A stretch of DNA of 64,000 nucleotides from Actinobacteria bacterium 69-20 (GTDB lineage: Bacteria; Actinomycetota; Actinomycetes; Mycobacteriales; Nakamurellaceae), in NCBI GenBank assembly GCA_001897425.1, contig MKSW01000015.1, forward strand, positions 17,719 through 81,718, written 5' to 3'. Within the stretch, counting starts at the first letter, position 1; the number at the start of each line of letters is the position of its first letter. Both the position numbers and the translations under genes were made by a program. Positions 45,962 through 55,868 of this stretch are shown one piece after another. The notes under the pieces were generated by a model that searched no databases, was not told the origin of the DNA, and saw only the letters and a list, made by a program, of their open reading frames with translations.

Positions 45962-46051
45962 TGGCGGTAGCGGTGGGATTTGAACCCACGGAGGAGTTGC
46001 CCCCTCACACGCTTTCGAGGCGTGCTCCTTAGGCCGCTCGGACACGCTACC
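45962..46051 (-). tRNA. tRNA-Ser (anticodon CGA)
   Basis: Read leftwards from 46051: acceptor GGTAGCG pairs with CGCTACC, discriminator G, and CCA is encoded at 45964-45962. The anticodon stem CACGC/GCGTG encloses loop CTCGAAA with anticodon CGA, reading UCG. A long variable arm (GTGAGGGGGCAACTCCTCC region) is the class II mark of tRNA-Ser, and the T-arm has GTGGGTTCAAATCCCAC. Length is 87 nt plus CCA. It sits at the border between catabolic DNA and conserved genes. Confidence 0.95.
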
Positions 46052-46097
46052 GCGAACAAGGTTACCGGATGCGGCGAGCCGCACCGTACCGCCACCG

Positions 46098-46167
46098 TCG
46101 ACAGGGAGTCGACAGGGAGTCCTGCAGAGAAAATAGCGTCCGAAACTCTGCAGGACTCCCTGTCGAC
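46098..46167. repeat. 22-bp perfect inverted repeat with partial direct repeat
   Basis: Arms at 46108-46129 and 46146-46167 are exact reverse complements (beginning GTCGACAGGGAGTCC) separated by a 16-nt, relatively AT-rich spacer. The first 10 bp (GTCGACAGGG) are also duplicated directly at 46098. It lies between the end of tadA and the start of tRNA-Ser, both leftward. A very strong hairpin; no T-tract follows, so whether it is a terminator or a mobile-element scar is open. Confidence 0.75.
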
Positions 46168-46218
46168 GGCAAGTCCGGACACCTTGACGAGGTGCGGGGG
46201 CCAATCAGCGCTGACCGG

Positions 46219-46836
46219 TCATCGGCGGGCGGCGAAGAACTCGGCCAAGAGCGCGGCGCACCGATCGGCGAGCACCCCGGGCCGCACCTCGACGCGATGC
46301 GTCAGCCGCCGGTCACGGAGCACGTCCCACAGGGACCCCGCCGCGCCGGTCTTCGGCTCCCAGCAGCCGAAGACCACGGCGTCGAGCCGCGCGGCGACGG
46401 CGGCGCCGGCGCACATGGTGCACGGCTCGACGGTGACGGCCAACGTGCAGCCTGAGAGGTTCCAGGTCCCCAGCAGGGCAGCGGCCGCGCGCAGGGCGAG
46501 GATCTCGGCGTGCGCGGTCGGGTCGCTCAGGGCCTCACGCATGTTGTGTCCGCGCCCGATCACCTCGCCGGTCGCATCGACCACAATGGCGCCGATGGGC
46601 ACATCGCCGCTCGCAGGCGCGACGGTCGCTTCGGCCAACGCGAGCCGCATGAGCGCGACATCCGCTCGCTGCAGGACCGACCCGCGCGCCGACTCGTGCA
46701 CGGGCTCGCCGCCGTGCGCACCGGCCACCTCACCGCCTAGCGGCAAACTCGACGGGCAGTCCTCCGGAGGGCACCCCTTGCCGCCCGCATCACGAACCGG
46801 CCGCTCGGGCGGCTCGCCGCCCGCGAACAGCGTCAT
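46219..46836 (-). CDS. tadA: tRNA-specific adenosine deaminase TadA
   Basis: A CDA-fold Zn deaminase that converts A34 to inosine in tRNA-Arg(ACG). Zinc motif HAE (in DPTAHAEILALRAAA) and PCTMC (in VTVEPCTMCAGAAVA) are complete. With ATG 46836 the protein has 205 residues, but the first about 55 (Gly/Pro-rich) are not part of the family core, so a GTG at 46701 (160 residues) is also possible. It follows its usual partner gene at 28 bp if the longer start is used. Essential in most bacteria. Confidence 0.9.
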   Translation of the reverse strand: MTLFAGGEPPERPVRDAGGKGCPPEDCPSSLPLGGEVAGAHGGEPVHESARGSVLQRADVALMRLALAEATVAPASGDVPIGAIVVDATGEVIGRGHNMREALSDPTAHAEILALRAAAALLGTWNLSGCTLAVTVEPCTMCAGAAVAARLDAVVFGCWEPKTGAAGSLWDVLRDRRLTHRVEVRPGVLADRCAALLAEFFAARR

Positions 46837-46864
46837 ACCCGGTTCCACCAAGCCCGAAAACGAG

Positions 46865-47347
46865 TTAGTCGTGGTCGAAATCGACCAGCGCGGAGAACTT
46901 CTCGCCGAATCCGCACCGGTCGGCGACCATCTGCAGCTGCTCGTCGGGGTAGAGGTCCTCGTTGTCGACGATGATCTGCATCTCCTGCTCAGAGACGCCG
47001 AAGTCGGCCAGGATCGCGAGATCGCCTTCAGGCCAAGGCTCGTCGGCGTCGTCCTCGTCCGGCGTCGGCACGTTGAGCAGGTCGAGGATGTCGGCGGCGA
47101 GGTCGTAGTCCAACGCGGCGGACGCATCGGACACGAGCAGCGCGGCCCCGCCCGGCGCCGGTCGGACGATGGCGAAGAACTCGTCGTCGACGCCGACCAT
47201 GGCGAACACCGCTCCACCCCCCGAGGCGAGCCTGCGCAACGCGGTGAGCAGGCCGTCCAGGTCATCGACCAGCTCGTCGTCGAGCTGGGAGCAGCGCCAA
47301 CCGCCGTTCTCGTGTGCGACCGCGATCGCGAACCCTTCGGTGTCCAC
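46865..47347 (-). CDS. tRNA adenosine deaminase-associated protein
   Basis: A 160-residue acidic protein, start GTG 47347. It has no catalytic motif: MDTEGFAIAVAHENGGWRCSQLDDELVDDLD then LRRLASGGGAVFAMVGVDDEFF, followed by an acidic hinge TPDEDDADEPWPEGDL (blocks cited separately). It belongs to a small actinobacterial family encoded just upstream of tadA, and its position here agrees. Its exact role is not known; a link to tRNA editing is inferred only from gene neighbourhood. Confidence 0.85.
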   Translation of the reverse strand: MDTEGFAIAVAHENGGWRCSQLDDELVDDLDGLLTALRRLASGGGAVFAMVGVDDEFFAIVRPAPGGAALLVSDASAALDYDLAADILDLLNVPTPDEDDADEPWPEGDLAILADFGVSEQEMQIIVDNEDLYPDEQLQMVADRCGFGEKFSALVDFDHD

Positions 47348-47568
47348 GGTGGCAACGGTACGGCAGCGGCGCGCGTCCTGCTACGTGCGCACGAATCTTG
47401 CCCTGCCGCGCGGAATTCCGGGCGCGCCGATGCTGCACTGGACGGGTGAAACAGGAATGATCGAGGCGCGGCTCACCGCCCAGCGCACCGGCCCGCCGGG
47501 CACCAGGCGCACCACCGACCACCAGCACCCAGGCACCCACACCCCGCAGCACCCCCCGGAGGCACCGA

Positions 47569-48564
47569 ATGTCAGACACACCACTCCCCCCCGCGGTGTG
47601 CGTGCTGGGGATGGGCCTGATCGGCGGCTCGCTGATGCGCGCCGCCGCGCCGCACGTCCCGGTCTTCGGCTGGTCGCCCGGCAGGGACACCCGGGCCGCG
47701 GCCGCCGCCGACGGGTTCACCGTGGCGGACGGCCTGGAATCCGCGCTGCGCCGCGCGACCGAGACGGACGCTCTGGTGGTGCTGGCCGCACCGGTCACGG
47801 CTTTCCCGGCGCTGCTGCGCACCGTCGACCAGGCCGCGCCGACAACAAGACTGACGGACGTCGCGGGCGTGAAAAGTCCTGTGGCAGTGGAGGTTGCGGC
47901 CCTCGCACCGCGCGCGCGGTACATCGGATCGCACCCGATGACCGGCACCGAGCACTCCGGCTGGGCCGCCGGCTCCGCGGGCCTGTTCGCGGACCGGACC
48001 TGGGTCACCACCCTCGAGGAGGACAGCGACGCCGACCTGTGGGCGCCGATCGCCGGCCTGGCGCTGACGATCGGGTCGCGCGTGGTGCCCTGCGAGGCGG
48101 AGGCCCACGACGACGCCGCGGCACGCATCTCGCATCTGCCGCACCTCATGGCGGCCGCGCTCGCGCAGGTCGGCGCGATGGGCGGGCCGCTCGCGCTGTC
48201 CCTCGCGGCGGGTTCGTTCGCGGACGGCACCCGGGTCGCGGCCACCCGCCCCGAGCTGGTGCGCGCGATGTGCGAGTCGAACGCCGAGCACCTGATCGAG
48301 GCCATGGACGAGGCCCTCGCGCAGTTGGGTGTGGCCCGCGGGTCGCTCGCCTCCAGCGGGTCGCTCGCCAAGATCACATCACAGGGCTACGAGGCCCGCG
48401 AGGCGCTCGCCCGCCGCTTCGACGACCTCGAACCGTTCACCTTGACCGGAGGCGACCTGGTCGACCAGCTGTTGTCCGTCGGCGCCGTCGGCGGCTACGT
48501 GGCGGGCGTCTCCGGCGTCGGAGACGGGCTGTCCGTCGAAGCGATGTATCCACGCGACGAATGA
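47569..48564 (+). CDS. tyrA: Prephenate dehydrogenase
   Basis: A 331-residue NAD-dependent enzyme making 4-hydroxyphenylpyruvate from prephenate in tyrosine synthesis. ATG 47569 follows GGAGG. Seen: VCVLGMGLIGGSLMRAA (Rossmann motif), LTDVAGVKSPV, GSHPMTGTEHSGW with the catalytic His, and DDAAARISHLPHLMAAAL with the conserved HLPH. No ACT domain follows. It is divergent from the tadA pair. Its product is also the first substrate of the tyrosine catabolic genes further right, a coincidence of location. Confidence 0.93.
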   Translation: MSDTPLPPAVCVLGMGLIGGSLMRAAAPHVPVFGWSPGRDTRAAAAADGFTVADGLESALRRATETDALVVLAAPVTAFPALLRTVDQAAPTTRLTDVAGVKSPVAVEVAALAPRARYIGSHPMTGTEHSGWAAGSAGLFADRTWVTTLEEDSDADLWAPIAGLALTIGSRVVPCEAEAHDDAAARISHLPHLMAAALAQVGAMGGPLALSLAAGSFADGTRVAATRPELVRAMCESNAEHLIEAMDEALAQLGVARGSLASSGSLAKITSQGYEAREALARRFDDLEPFTLTGGDLVDQLLSVGAVGGYVAGVSGVGDGLSVEAMYPRDE

Positions 48565-48671
48565 TCGAGTATGACGACTTTCGTTGCCCAAACTCGTATC
48601 TCACCGCGGCGGCCCGGCGGGGCGCACTCGGCGGGGGCCTGCTCCAGCTCTGCCGATAGACGCTTCAGGGC

Positions 48672-49913
48672 TCAGCCGACAGGCCCGTCCGGGCCGCGCC
48701 CCGACCACGACCACGCATAGCGCCCGTCGTCCGCGGCGAGACCGGCTTCGCCCAACTCCAGCGGGCGGAAGGTATCGATCATCACGGCCAGCTCGTCGAA
48801 GTACTCCTTGCCCAGCGCACCTTCCACCGCCCCCGGCTGCGGACCGTGCGAATGTCCCCCGGGGTGGACGCTGATGGATCCTTTGCCGATGCCAGATCCC
48901 TTGCGCGCCTCGTAATCTCCGTCGACGTAGAACATGATCTCGTCGGAGTCGACGTTGGAGTGGTAGTACGGCACCGGGATCGAGAGCGGGTGGTAGTCGA
49001 CCTTCCGCGGCACGAAGTTGCACACCACGAAGTTGAACCCCTCGAACACCTGGTGCACCGGCGGCGGCTGATGGATCCGCCCGGTGATGGGCTCGAAATC
49101 CGCGACGTTGAACGTGTACGGGTAGAGGCAGCCGTCCCAGCCGACCACGTCGAACGGGTGGTGCGGCGACACGACAATCGACCCGACCACGCCGGACGGG
49201 CCGTTGCCCCGGTGCTTGACGTACACCTCGGTATCCGACTCGGCGTCGGCCGCCGGGGCGAGCAGCGGCTCGGTGGGCCCGTGCAGATCACGCTCGCAGT
49301 ACGGCGAATGTTCCAGCAGCTGGCCGAATCTCGACAGATACCGTTTGGGCGGGCCGATATGGCTGTTGCCCTCGATCACGTACAACCGCAACGGCCCGGC
49401 CGCGGGATCGGAGGTGTCCGGCACCCACCGGTGCACTGTCGCCCGCGGAATCAGCACGTAGTCGCCCTGCCGCGCGGACAGCGCCCCGAAGACGGTTTCG
49501 ACGATCGCCGCACCAGCCTCGACGAACACGCACTCGTCACCGATCGCGTTGCGGTACAACGGACTTGGCGTGTCGCACACCACGTAACCGATGCGCACGT
49601 CGCCATTGCCGAGCACCAGCCGACGGCCCGTCACCGCATCGACTCCGGCACCGGGCGCCGAACCCGGGAACAGGTCGTGCAGCCTGAGGTGCCGTGGCTT
49701 GAGCGGATGGTTCGGCGTCGTGGCCAGGTCCGGCAGGTCCCAGACGCGCGCGTCGACCATCGCCGAGGTATTGCGCCGGTGGTACAGCAGCGAGGAATCG
49801 GAGGAGAATCCCTCCTCCCCCATCAGTTCCTCGGCGTAGAGCGTTCCGTCCGACGCGCGGAACTGGGTGTGACGCTTCGGCGGGATCTCGCCGACGCTGC
49901 GGTAGTAGGCCAT
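48672..49913 (-). CDS. hmgA: Homogentisate 1,2-dioxygenase
   Basis: A 413-residue non-haem Fe(II) dioxygenase opening homogentisate to maleylacetoacetate. Seen: SPLYRNAIGDECVFVEAG, VVGWDGCLYPYTFNV, the catalytic block IHQPPPVHQVFEG, VPYYHSNVDSDEIMFYVDG with metal-binding His/Glu, and SVHPGGHSHGPQPG with His ligands. ATG 49913 follows GGGAG. It is divergent from the gene at 50084. With hppD and fahA it completes the homogentisate pathway except for maleylacetoacetate isomerase, which is not in the window. Confidence 0.95.
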   Translation of the reverse strand: MAYYRSVGEIPPKRHTQFRASDGTLYAEELMGEEGFSSDSSLLYHRRNTSAMVDARVWDLPDLATTPNHPLKPRHLRLHDLFPGSAPGAGVDAVTGRRLVLGNGDVRIGYVVCDTPSPLYRNAIGDECVFVEAGAAIVETVFGALSARQGDYVLIPRATVHRWVPDTSDPAAGPLRLYVIEGNSHIGPPKRYLSRFGQLLEHSPYCERDLHGPTEPLLAPAADAESDTEVYVKHRGNGPSGVVGSIVVSPHHPFDVVGWDGCLYPYTFNVADFEPITGRIHQPPPVHQVFEGFNFVVCNFVPRKVDYHPLSIPVPYYHSNVDSDEIMFYVDGDYEARKGSGIGKGSISVHPGGHSHGPQPGAVEGALGKEYFDELAVMIDTFRPLELGEAGLAADDGRYAWSWSGRGPDGPVG

Positions 49914-49934
49914 GTCGCTCTCCCTCGTCGGGGC

Positions 49935-49978
49935 ATGCTGTTGTGTCTGAACTGCTGTGTCTCATGAACTGCTGTGTC
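49935..49978. repeat. Direct repeats upstream of hmgA
   Basis: TGAACTGCTGTGTC occurs at 49948-49961 and 49965-49978 (17-bp period), preceded by a degenerate third copy ATGCTGTTGTGTC at 49935-49947. They lie 22-65 bp before hmgA in the divergent region, where a regulator or RNA polymerase would bind. Confidence 0.55.
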
Positions 49979-50083
49979 CTCTGTATTGACCATTCGCTAC
50001 GCTGAGGAACGTGTCAAGGCGTCACTAAAAGTGTTCCACGATTGAGCAGATCGCCGCGAGGATCCCGGCAGGAGGTGGACAGA

Positions 50084-51070
50084 GTGTCCAGTGTGGACGA
50101 CCCTGCGTCCCGAAGGGCGGACAGCGGCGCTCACTCCGGGGCTCTCTTCGACGGGCTGATCGACGACGCGGCGATCTTCCCGCCCGGCCTCGCCCCGCTG
50201 GATCTCGCCGTTGCCCGGCACCGCGATATCCGGGGATCCGCGGTAGGCCGCTATGTCGGGCCATTCCTGCTGAGTGCGTCGCGATGGCGCGAACTCCCGC
50301 CGCTGATCGAGCGTGACGCCGAGCCAGACGGCGCCTTCGACGTGGTCCTGATCAACAGGCGCGGGGACAGCCTTGCCGACATATGCGACGCCGCCAGCGG
50401 TCTCGCGCACACCGCCGGGCTGCGTGTGGTCGGCGTCGAGGCCGCATTGCCGGCGGGCGCGACCGATGCGACCGGCACCGTTGCCGCGCTCGCCGAGACC
50501 CTTCCTGCCGACCAGCGCATCTCCGTCGAGATCGACGACACAGAACCGGATCTCGCCCTCCGCTCGATCGCCGCGGCGCGCGAGGCGACCGGCCGAGACG
50601 TCCGCGGCAAATTCCGCACCGGCGGCACCGCCCCGGCAGACTCCCCATCCGCTGACACGCTGGCCGCGGTGATCGCCGCGGCGGCGCGCCTCCGGCTGCC
50701 CATCAAGTTCACCGCCGGGCTGCACCACGCCGTCACCGGTCCGCACGGCCCGAGCGGCAGCCGCCAATACGGCGTTCTCAACATCATCGCCGCGGTCCAC
50801 GCGGCACTCCACACCTCCGACTATGACGACGTTCCGGGCCGCGCACTTGTCGACACGCTGTTGCAGATCGACGCCGATCGCCTTGCGGCCGAGGCACTGT
50901 CGCTCGATCGAACCCAAGCACTGGCCGTCCGGTCGGTCTTCACCTCGTTCGGCTGTTGCGGTGTCCTCGAACCGCTCGCGGAACTCGCCGACCTCGGCGT
51001 GCTTCCTCAGATGGCGCAGGTGCCGCCGGCCGCGCCCCTGCCGCTACCCGTCGAAGGGACGTCGCAATGA
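50084..51070 (+). CDS. Unknown protein of the homogentisate cluster
   Basis: A 328-residue soluble protein, start GTG 50084 with AGGAGG 8 bp upstream. Features: SGALFDGLIDDAAIFPPGLAPLD near the N-terminus, a basic/aliphatic alternating barrel-like body, GKFRTGGTAPADSPSADTLA, LPIKFTAGLHHAVTG and SVFTSFGCCGVLEPLAEL. The repeated beta-alpha pattern and GLHHA/FTSFGCC motifs suggest a TIM-barrel, but I do not recognise a named family. The stop overlaps the fahA ATG by 4 bp. Tight coupling with fahA implies a part in tyrosine or homogentisate degradation. Confidence 0.75.
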   Translation: MSSVDDPASRRADSGAHSGALFDGLIDDAAIFPPGLAPLDLAVARHRDIRGSAVGRYVGPFLLSASRWRELPPLIERDAEPDGAFDVVLINRRGDSLADICDAASGLAHTAGLRVVGVEAALPAGATDATGTVAALAETLPADQRISVEIDDTEPDLALRSIAAAREATGRDVRGKFRTGGTAPADSPSADTLAAVIAAAARLRLPIKFTAGLHHAVTGPHGPSGSRQYGVLNIIAAVHAALHTSDYDDVPGRALVDTLLQIDADRLAAEALSLDRTQALAVRSVFTSFGCCGVLEPLAELADLGVLPQMAQVPPAAPLPLPVEGTSQ

Positions 51071-52335
51071 CAGCCAGTTGGGTGCCGGGCGCCGCGGGGT
51101 CCGGGTTCGACGCGGATCACCTGCCGTTCGGCGTGTTCCGCGCCGAAGGCTCCGAGCCGAGCGTCGGCGTGCGCATCGGCGGGTTCGTGCTCGCCGCCGG
51201 GCCTGCCGCAGCGGCCGGGGGCATGAACGTCGCCGGGCTGTGGCACAAACCGTCGCTGGAGCCGTTTCTCGCGGCTGGTCCGCGTGTCTGGGCGTTCGCA
51301 CGGGACTGGCTCACCACGGTCCTCACCGACCCCGCGCACCGCGGGATCATCGAACCCCACCTGCTGCCGATCGACACCGTGACGATGGAGATGCCGTTCC
51401 GGGTCGGCGACTACGTCGACTTCTACGCGAGCGAGCACCACGCCTCGAACCTGGGCAGGCTGTTCCGCCCGGACGCGGAACCGCTGCTGCCGAATTGGAA
51501 ACACCTGCCGGTGGGGTACCACGGCCGGTCGCAGACGGTCGTGGTCTCCGGGACACCGATCATCCGGCCGTGTGGACAGCGGCGCGGGCCCGACGGCGAT
51601 CGGCCCATCTTCGGGCCGACCGCGCGGCTCGATATCGAGGCGGAGTTGGCGTATGTGGTCGGCACCGGCTCGAAGCTCGGAACTCCCGTTGCCGCATCGG
51701 CTTTCGCGGACACTGTGTTCGGAGTCACGCTGCTCAACGACTGGAGCGCGCGGGACATCCAGGCCTGGGAGTACGTGCCGCTGGGGCCGTTCCTGGGCAA
51801 GTCGTTCGCCACGTCAATCTCGCCGTGGATCACTCCGCTGGCCGCCCTGAGGTCCGCCCGCGTCGCGCCCCCGCCGCGTACCGTACCGCTTCTCGACTAT
51901 CTGGCCGATAACCCGGAAGAGCCCTGGGGGCTTGACATCTCGCTCGAAATCGAGTGGAACGGCACCGTGGTCTCGAAGCCGCCATACGCGTCGATGTACT
52001 ACACCGGCGCGCAGATGCTGGCGCACACCACGATCAACGGCGCCACCGTCCGGCCGGGTGATCTCTACGCGTCGGGCACCATCTCGGGGCCGGAGCCCGA
52101 CCAGGTCGGCTCGTTCATCGAGCTGTCCCGCGGCGGGCGGGACCCGGTGCGGCTGGCCGACGGATCCACCCGCACATTCCTGGAAGACGGTGACACTGTC
52201 ACGATTGTCGCGACGGCACCGTCGATCTCGGGAGGGCGCATCGAGCTGGGCGCCGTCAGCGGCACCGTTCGGCCGGCGCGGGCCGACGCGGGTTCACCGG
52301 GGCAGACACGGCCCGGGCCACGAGCGTCGTCATAG
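51067..52335 (+). CDS. fahA: Fumarylacetoacetase
   Basis: A 422-residue hydrolase splitting fumarylacetoacetate into fumarate and acetoacetate, the last step of tyrosine degradation. Start ATG 51067; longer frames run into the previous gene. Seen: DYVDFYASEHHASNLG (catalytic His and metal Asp), KHLPVGYHGRSQTVVVSGT, RLDIEAELAYVVGTG with the Glu ligands, LLNDWSARDIQAWEYVPLGPF and GTISGPEPDQVGSFIEL. The length is normal. It ends 15 bp before the convergent hppD end. Confidence 0.95.
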   Translation: MTASWVPGAAGSGFDADHLPFGVFRAEGSEPSVGVRIGGFVLAAGPAAAAGGMNVAGLWHKPSLEPFLAAGPRVWAFARDWLTTVLTDPAHRGIIEPHLLPIDTVTMEMPFRVGDYVDFYASEHHASNLGRLFRPDAEPLLPNWKHLPVGYHGRSQTVVVSGTPIIRPCGQRRGPDGDRPIFGPTARLDIEAELAYVVGTGSKLGTPVAASAFADTVFGVTLLNDWSARDIQAWEYVPLGPFLGKSFATSISPWITPLAALRSARVAPPPRTVPLLDYLADNPEEPWGLDISLEIEWNGTVVSKPPYASMYYTGAQMLAHTTINGATVRPGDLYASGTISGPEPDQVGSFIELSRGGRDPVRLADGSTRTFLEDGDTVTIVATAPSISGGRIELGAVSGTVRPARADAGSPGQTRPGPRASS

Positions 52336-52350
52336 CCGTCATAAACGATT

Positions 52351-53715
<1,365 letters not shown>

Positions 53716-53754
53716 TTACTAGACAGATTGTCAGGTCATAGGAGAGGTTCGCTC

Positions 53755-54225
53755 ATGCCGATCGACAGCTTGGATGTCCGTTTGTTGGACTTGCTCGCGG
53801 CCGAACCACGGGTCGGCGTCCTAGAAGCGTCCCGCCGCTTGCACGTGGCACGCGGCACCGTCCAGGCGCGGCTCGACAAGTTGCAGCGTACCGGCGTGAT
53901 CCAGGACCTCGCACCGCAGATCGATCCGTCCGCCCTCGGCTTCCCGGTGACGGCCTTCCTCTCACTCGAGATCGCGCAGCATCAGGGCCGCGACGCCGTG
54001 GTGTCCCACCTCACCGGCATACCCGAGGTGATCGAGGCGCACACCGTCACCGGCGGCACCGACATCCTGGTGCGATTGGTCGCTCGCGACAACACCGACC
54101 TGCAGCGCGTCATCGACCTGGTGGTGTCGGACGAGTCGGTGCTGCGGACCTCCACCGTCATCTCGCTGACGCAGGAGATCGCCTACCGCACAGGGCCATT
54201 GGTGCACGCCGCCGCCCGGGGGTGA
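53755..54225 (+). CDS. Lrp/AsnC family transcriptional regulator
   Basis: A 156-residue feast/famine regulator, start ATG 53755 (MPIDSLDVRLLDLLAAEPR) after AGGAGAGG. The HTH is GVLEASRRLHVARGTVQARLDKL and the C-terminal RAM domain has IPEVIEAHTVTGGTDILVRLVA. The frame can be read far upstream but that stretch lies opposite hppD and is not coding. It is divergent from hppD and is the likely amino-acid-responsive regulator of hppD and perhaps hmgA/fahA. Confidence 0.93.
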   Translation: MPIDSLDVRLLDLLAAEPRVGVLEASRRLHVARGTVQARLDKLQRTGVIQDLAPQIDPSALGFPVTAFLSLEIAQHQGRDAVVSHLTGIPEVIEAHTVTGGTDILVRLVARDNTDLQRVIDLVVSDESVLRTSTVISLTQEIAYRTGPLVHAAARG

Positions 54226-54317
54226 TGACCGGCCCCGTCCCGTGACTGCGGTGACGCCGCTCGGCGACGCCGAACGAACCCCAGCGATGATCGCCCGATC
54301 GCCTAGACTTGGGCCCC

Positions 54318-55598
54318 ATGCAACGCCTGGCCGCATTCCTGCGCACCTACTGGACGCGCGGCGTTCCGGGACGTCCGACGCCCGAGTCTGCCACCGTCCT
54401 GATGCTGCGCTGGTGGCTGGTCGCGTTCGCGTTCAAGGTGCTGGGCTCCTCCTGGGACGTCTCCTGGCATTTCAAGTGGATCCGCGACGATTTCGCCCCG
54501 CCGCACCTGCTCAACACCGTCGGCACCGGCATCGCGATCGTTCTCGTGCTGGTGCACACGTTCACCGGGTACGGCGCGGACCGGAAGAGCCTGCGCATCA
54601 TCCAGACCGGCACCATCGTGTTCGTGATCGCCGGCCCGATCGACGTGATCAATCACCGCATCAACGGGCTGGACATCACCTCCTGGTCGCCGTCGCACAT
54701 GCTGCTCTATACGGGCACGGCCATCATGATCGCCGGCGTGTGGCGCAACTGGTGGATCAACTACCCGCGCACCGGGCGCTTCGGCTGGCAATACACGGCC
54801 GGCCTCACCGCTTTTGGCGCATTCATGTTCGAGAACGCCTTCTTCCCGAACTACCAGCAGGAGTACGGGATCCTCTCGATCGGCGCTTTCTTCGACGGGA
54901 AGCCTTACGCCGAGCCGAGCCTGTTGGCCTTCGCCGCGAAACAGATCGGCCACCCCGTCGATGCCGTTGCCGTGCAGCACTTCTCGCTGCCCATCCCGGC
55001 CTGGGTCTACCCGGTGTGGACCATCGCCCTGTGCGCCGCGGTGCTGGTTCTCACGCGCATCCTGGTCGGCCGGGCCTGGACTGCCACCGTCGTCGCGGGG
55101 GCGTACGTGGTCTACCGGATGCTGATCTGGCCGGTGCTCTACTACACGATCTTCCCGCCCTCGTCGGTCCCGTTCTGGTTGCTCGCCGTGGGTCTCGCGG
55201 TCGACCTCGCCTTCGTGATCCCGGCGAATCCGTATGTGCGCGCGGCCCTGGGCGCCGCGCTCGTCACGGCAGCCGGTTACGGAGCTCTACTGCTGCAGAC
55301 CGTCGCGGAGGGCACGCCGGTCGATCTCGCGAAGCTGCCGATCGACGAGATGCGCGCGGCTCACGCGTCCGGCGCGAACCTGCACACCCCGCCCGTCGAC
55401 TGGACATCGTGGTGGTGGGCCGCACTGCTTCTCGCCGTCACCTGGGCGGGTATGACGCTGTTCGCGCAGCGCACTGTCGGGTTGACCACGCCCCGCCCGC
55501 CGGCACAGACAACGGTCTACGCGCCGGAGCCGCGCCGCAATGCGCAGGGCTACCTCGCCGGATTCGACTCCCCGGAGCCCGTGTCCGCCGAGAATTGA
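54318..55598 (+). CDS. Unknown integral membrane protein
   Basis: A 426-residue membrane protein with about nine hydrophobic segments, start ATG 54318 (MQRLAAFLRTYWTRG). The sequence has conserved-looking charged and aromatic blocks at the membrane: LGSSWDVSWHFKWIRDDFAPPHLL, INHRINGLDITSWSPSHML and ENAFFPNYQQEYGIL (each cited in part). The His/Asp/Trp-rich loops could bind a metal or sterol-like ligand. I do not recognise a named family. It follows the regulator gene by 92 bp, so a link with tyrosine metabolism is possible but unproven. Confidence 0.75.
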   Translation: MQRLAAFLRTYWTRGVPGRPTPESATVLMLRWWLVAFAFKVLGSSWDVSWHFKWIRDDFAPPHLLNTVGTGIAIVLVLVHTFTGYGADRKSLRIIQTGTIVFVIAGPIDVINHRINGLDITSWSPSHMLLYTGTAIMIAGVWRNWWINYPRTGRFGWQYTAGLTAFGAFMFENAFFPNYQQEYGILSIGAFFDGKPYAEPSLLAFAAKQIGHPVDAVAVQHFSLPIPAWVYPVWTIALCAAVLVLTRILVGRAWTATVVAGAYVVYRMLIWPVLYYTIFPPSSVPFWLLAVGLAVDLAFVIPANPYVRAALGAALVTAAGYGALLLQTVAEGTPVDLAKLPIDEMRAAHASGANLHTPPVDWTSWWWAALLLAVTWAGMTLFAQRTVGLTTPRPPAQTTVYAPEPRRNAQGYLAGFDSPEPVSAEN

Positions 55599-55786
55599 CG
55601 CCCCGACCGCGCCACGATCCACCCGACGTCAGCTGGCGCGATGCCGCCGCGCGCTGGTCCGATATACAGGTCCGGCCGGGCAGAGGCCAGTTCCGGCCGA
55701 CTCTCCAGCACACCATCGGTCGCGACGTACTGTGCAATCGCGCGGGTGCCCGATGCCGCTGCACGCGCCGCATCACCTCATGACCC

Positions 55787-55852
55787 ATCGCCAAAAAACC
55801 TAGCAGACGATCGCCGAACGGTCTAATAGCGGATCGCCAAACCACCTAATAG
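55787..55852. repeat. Three 20-bp repeats at exact 23-bp period upstream of ATPase gene
   Basis: Units ATCGCCAAAAAACCTAGCAG (55787), ATCGCCGAACGGTCTAATAG (55810) and ATCGCCAAACCACCTAATAG (55833) share ATCGCC at the left and CTA-x-AG at the right. The third ends 16 bp before the ATG of the ATPase gene. The spacing is about two helical turns, so proteins would bind one face of DNA. CTAATAG could also act as -10 element. Confidence 0.7.
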
Positions 55853-55868
55853 TTGATACCCTGACCGC

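Noticed and set aside
46219..47355. Long minus frame joining tadA with the region of its partner gene
   Set aside because: The upstream part is Ser/Thr/Pro-rich shadow sequence of the 160-residue partner gene in another frame.
47262..48377. Minus-strand frame opposite tyrA
   Set aside because: Ala/Ser-rich shadow; tyrA has all prephenate dehydrogenase motifs.
55787..55852. CRISPR array
   Set aside because: Only three short degenerate units with 3-bp gaps; no spacers and no cas genes.
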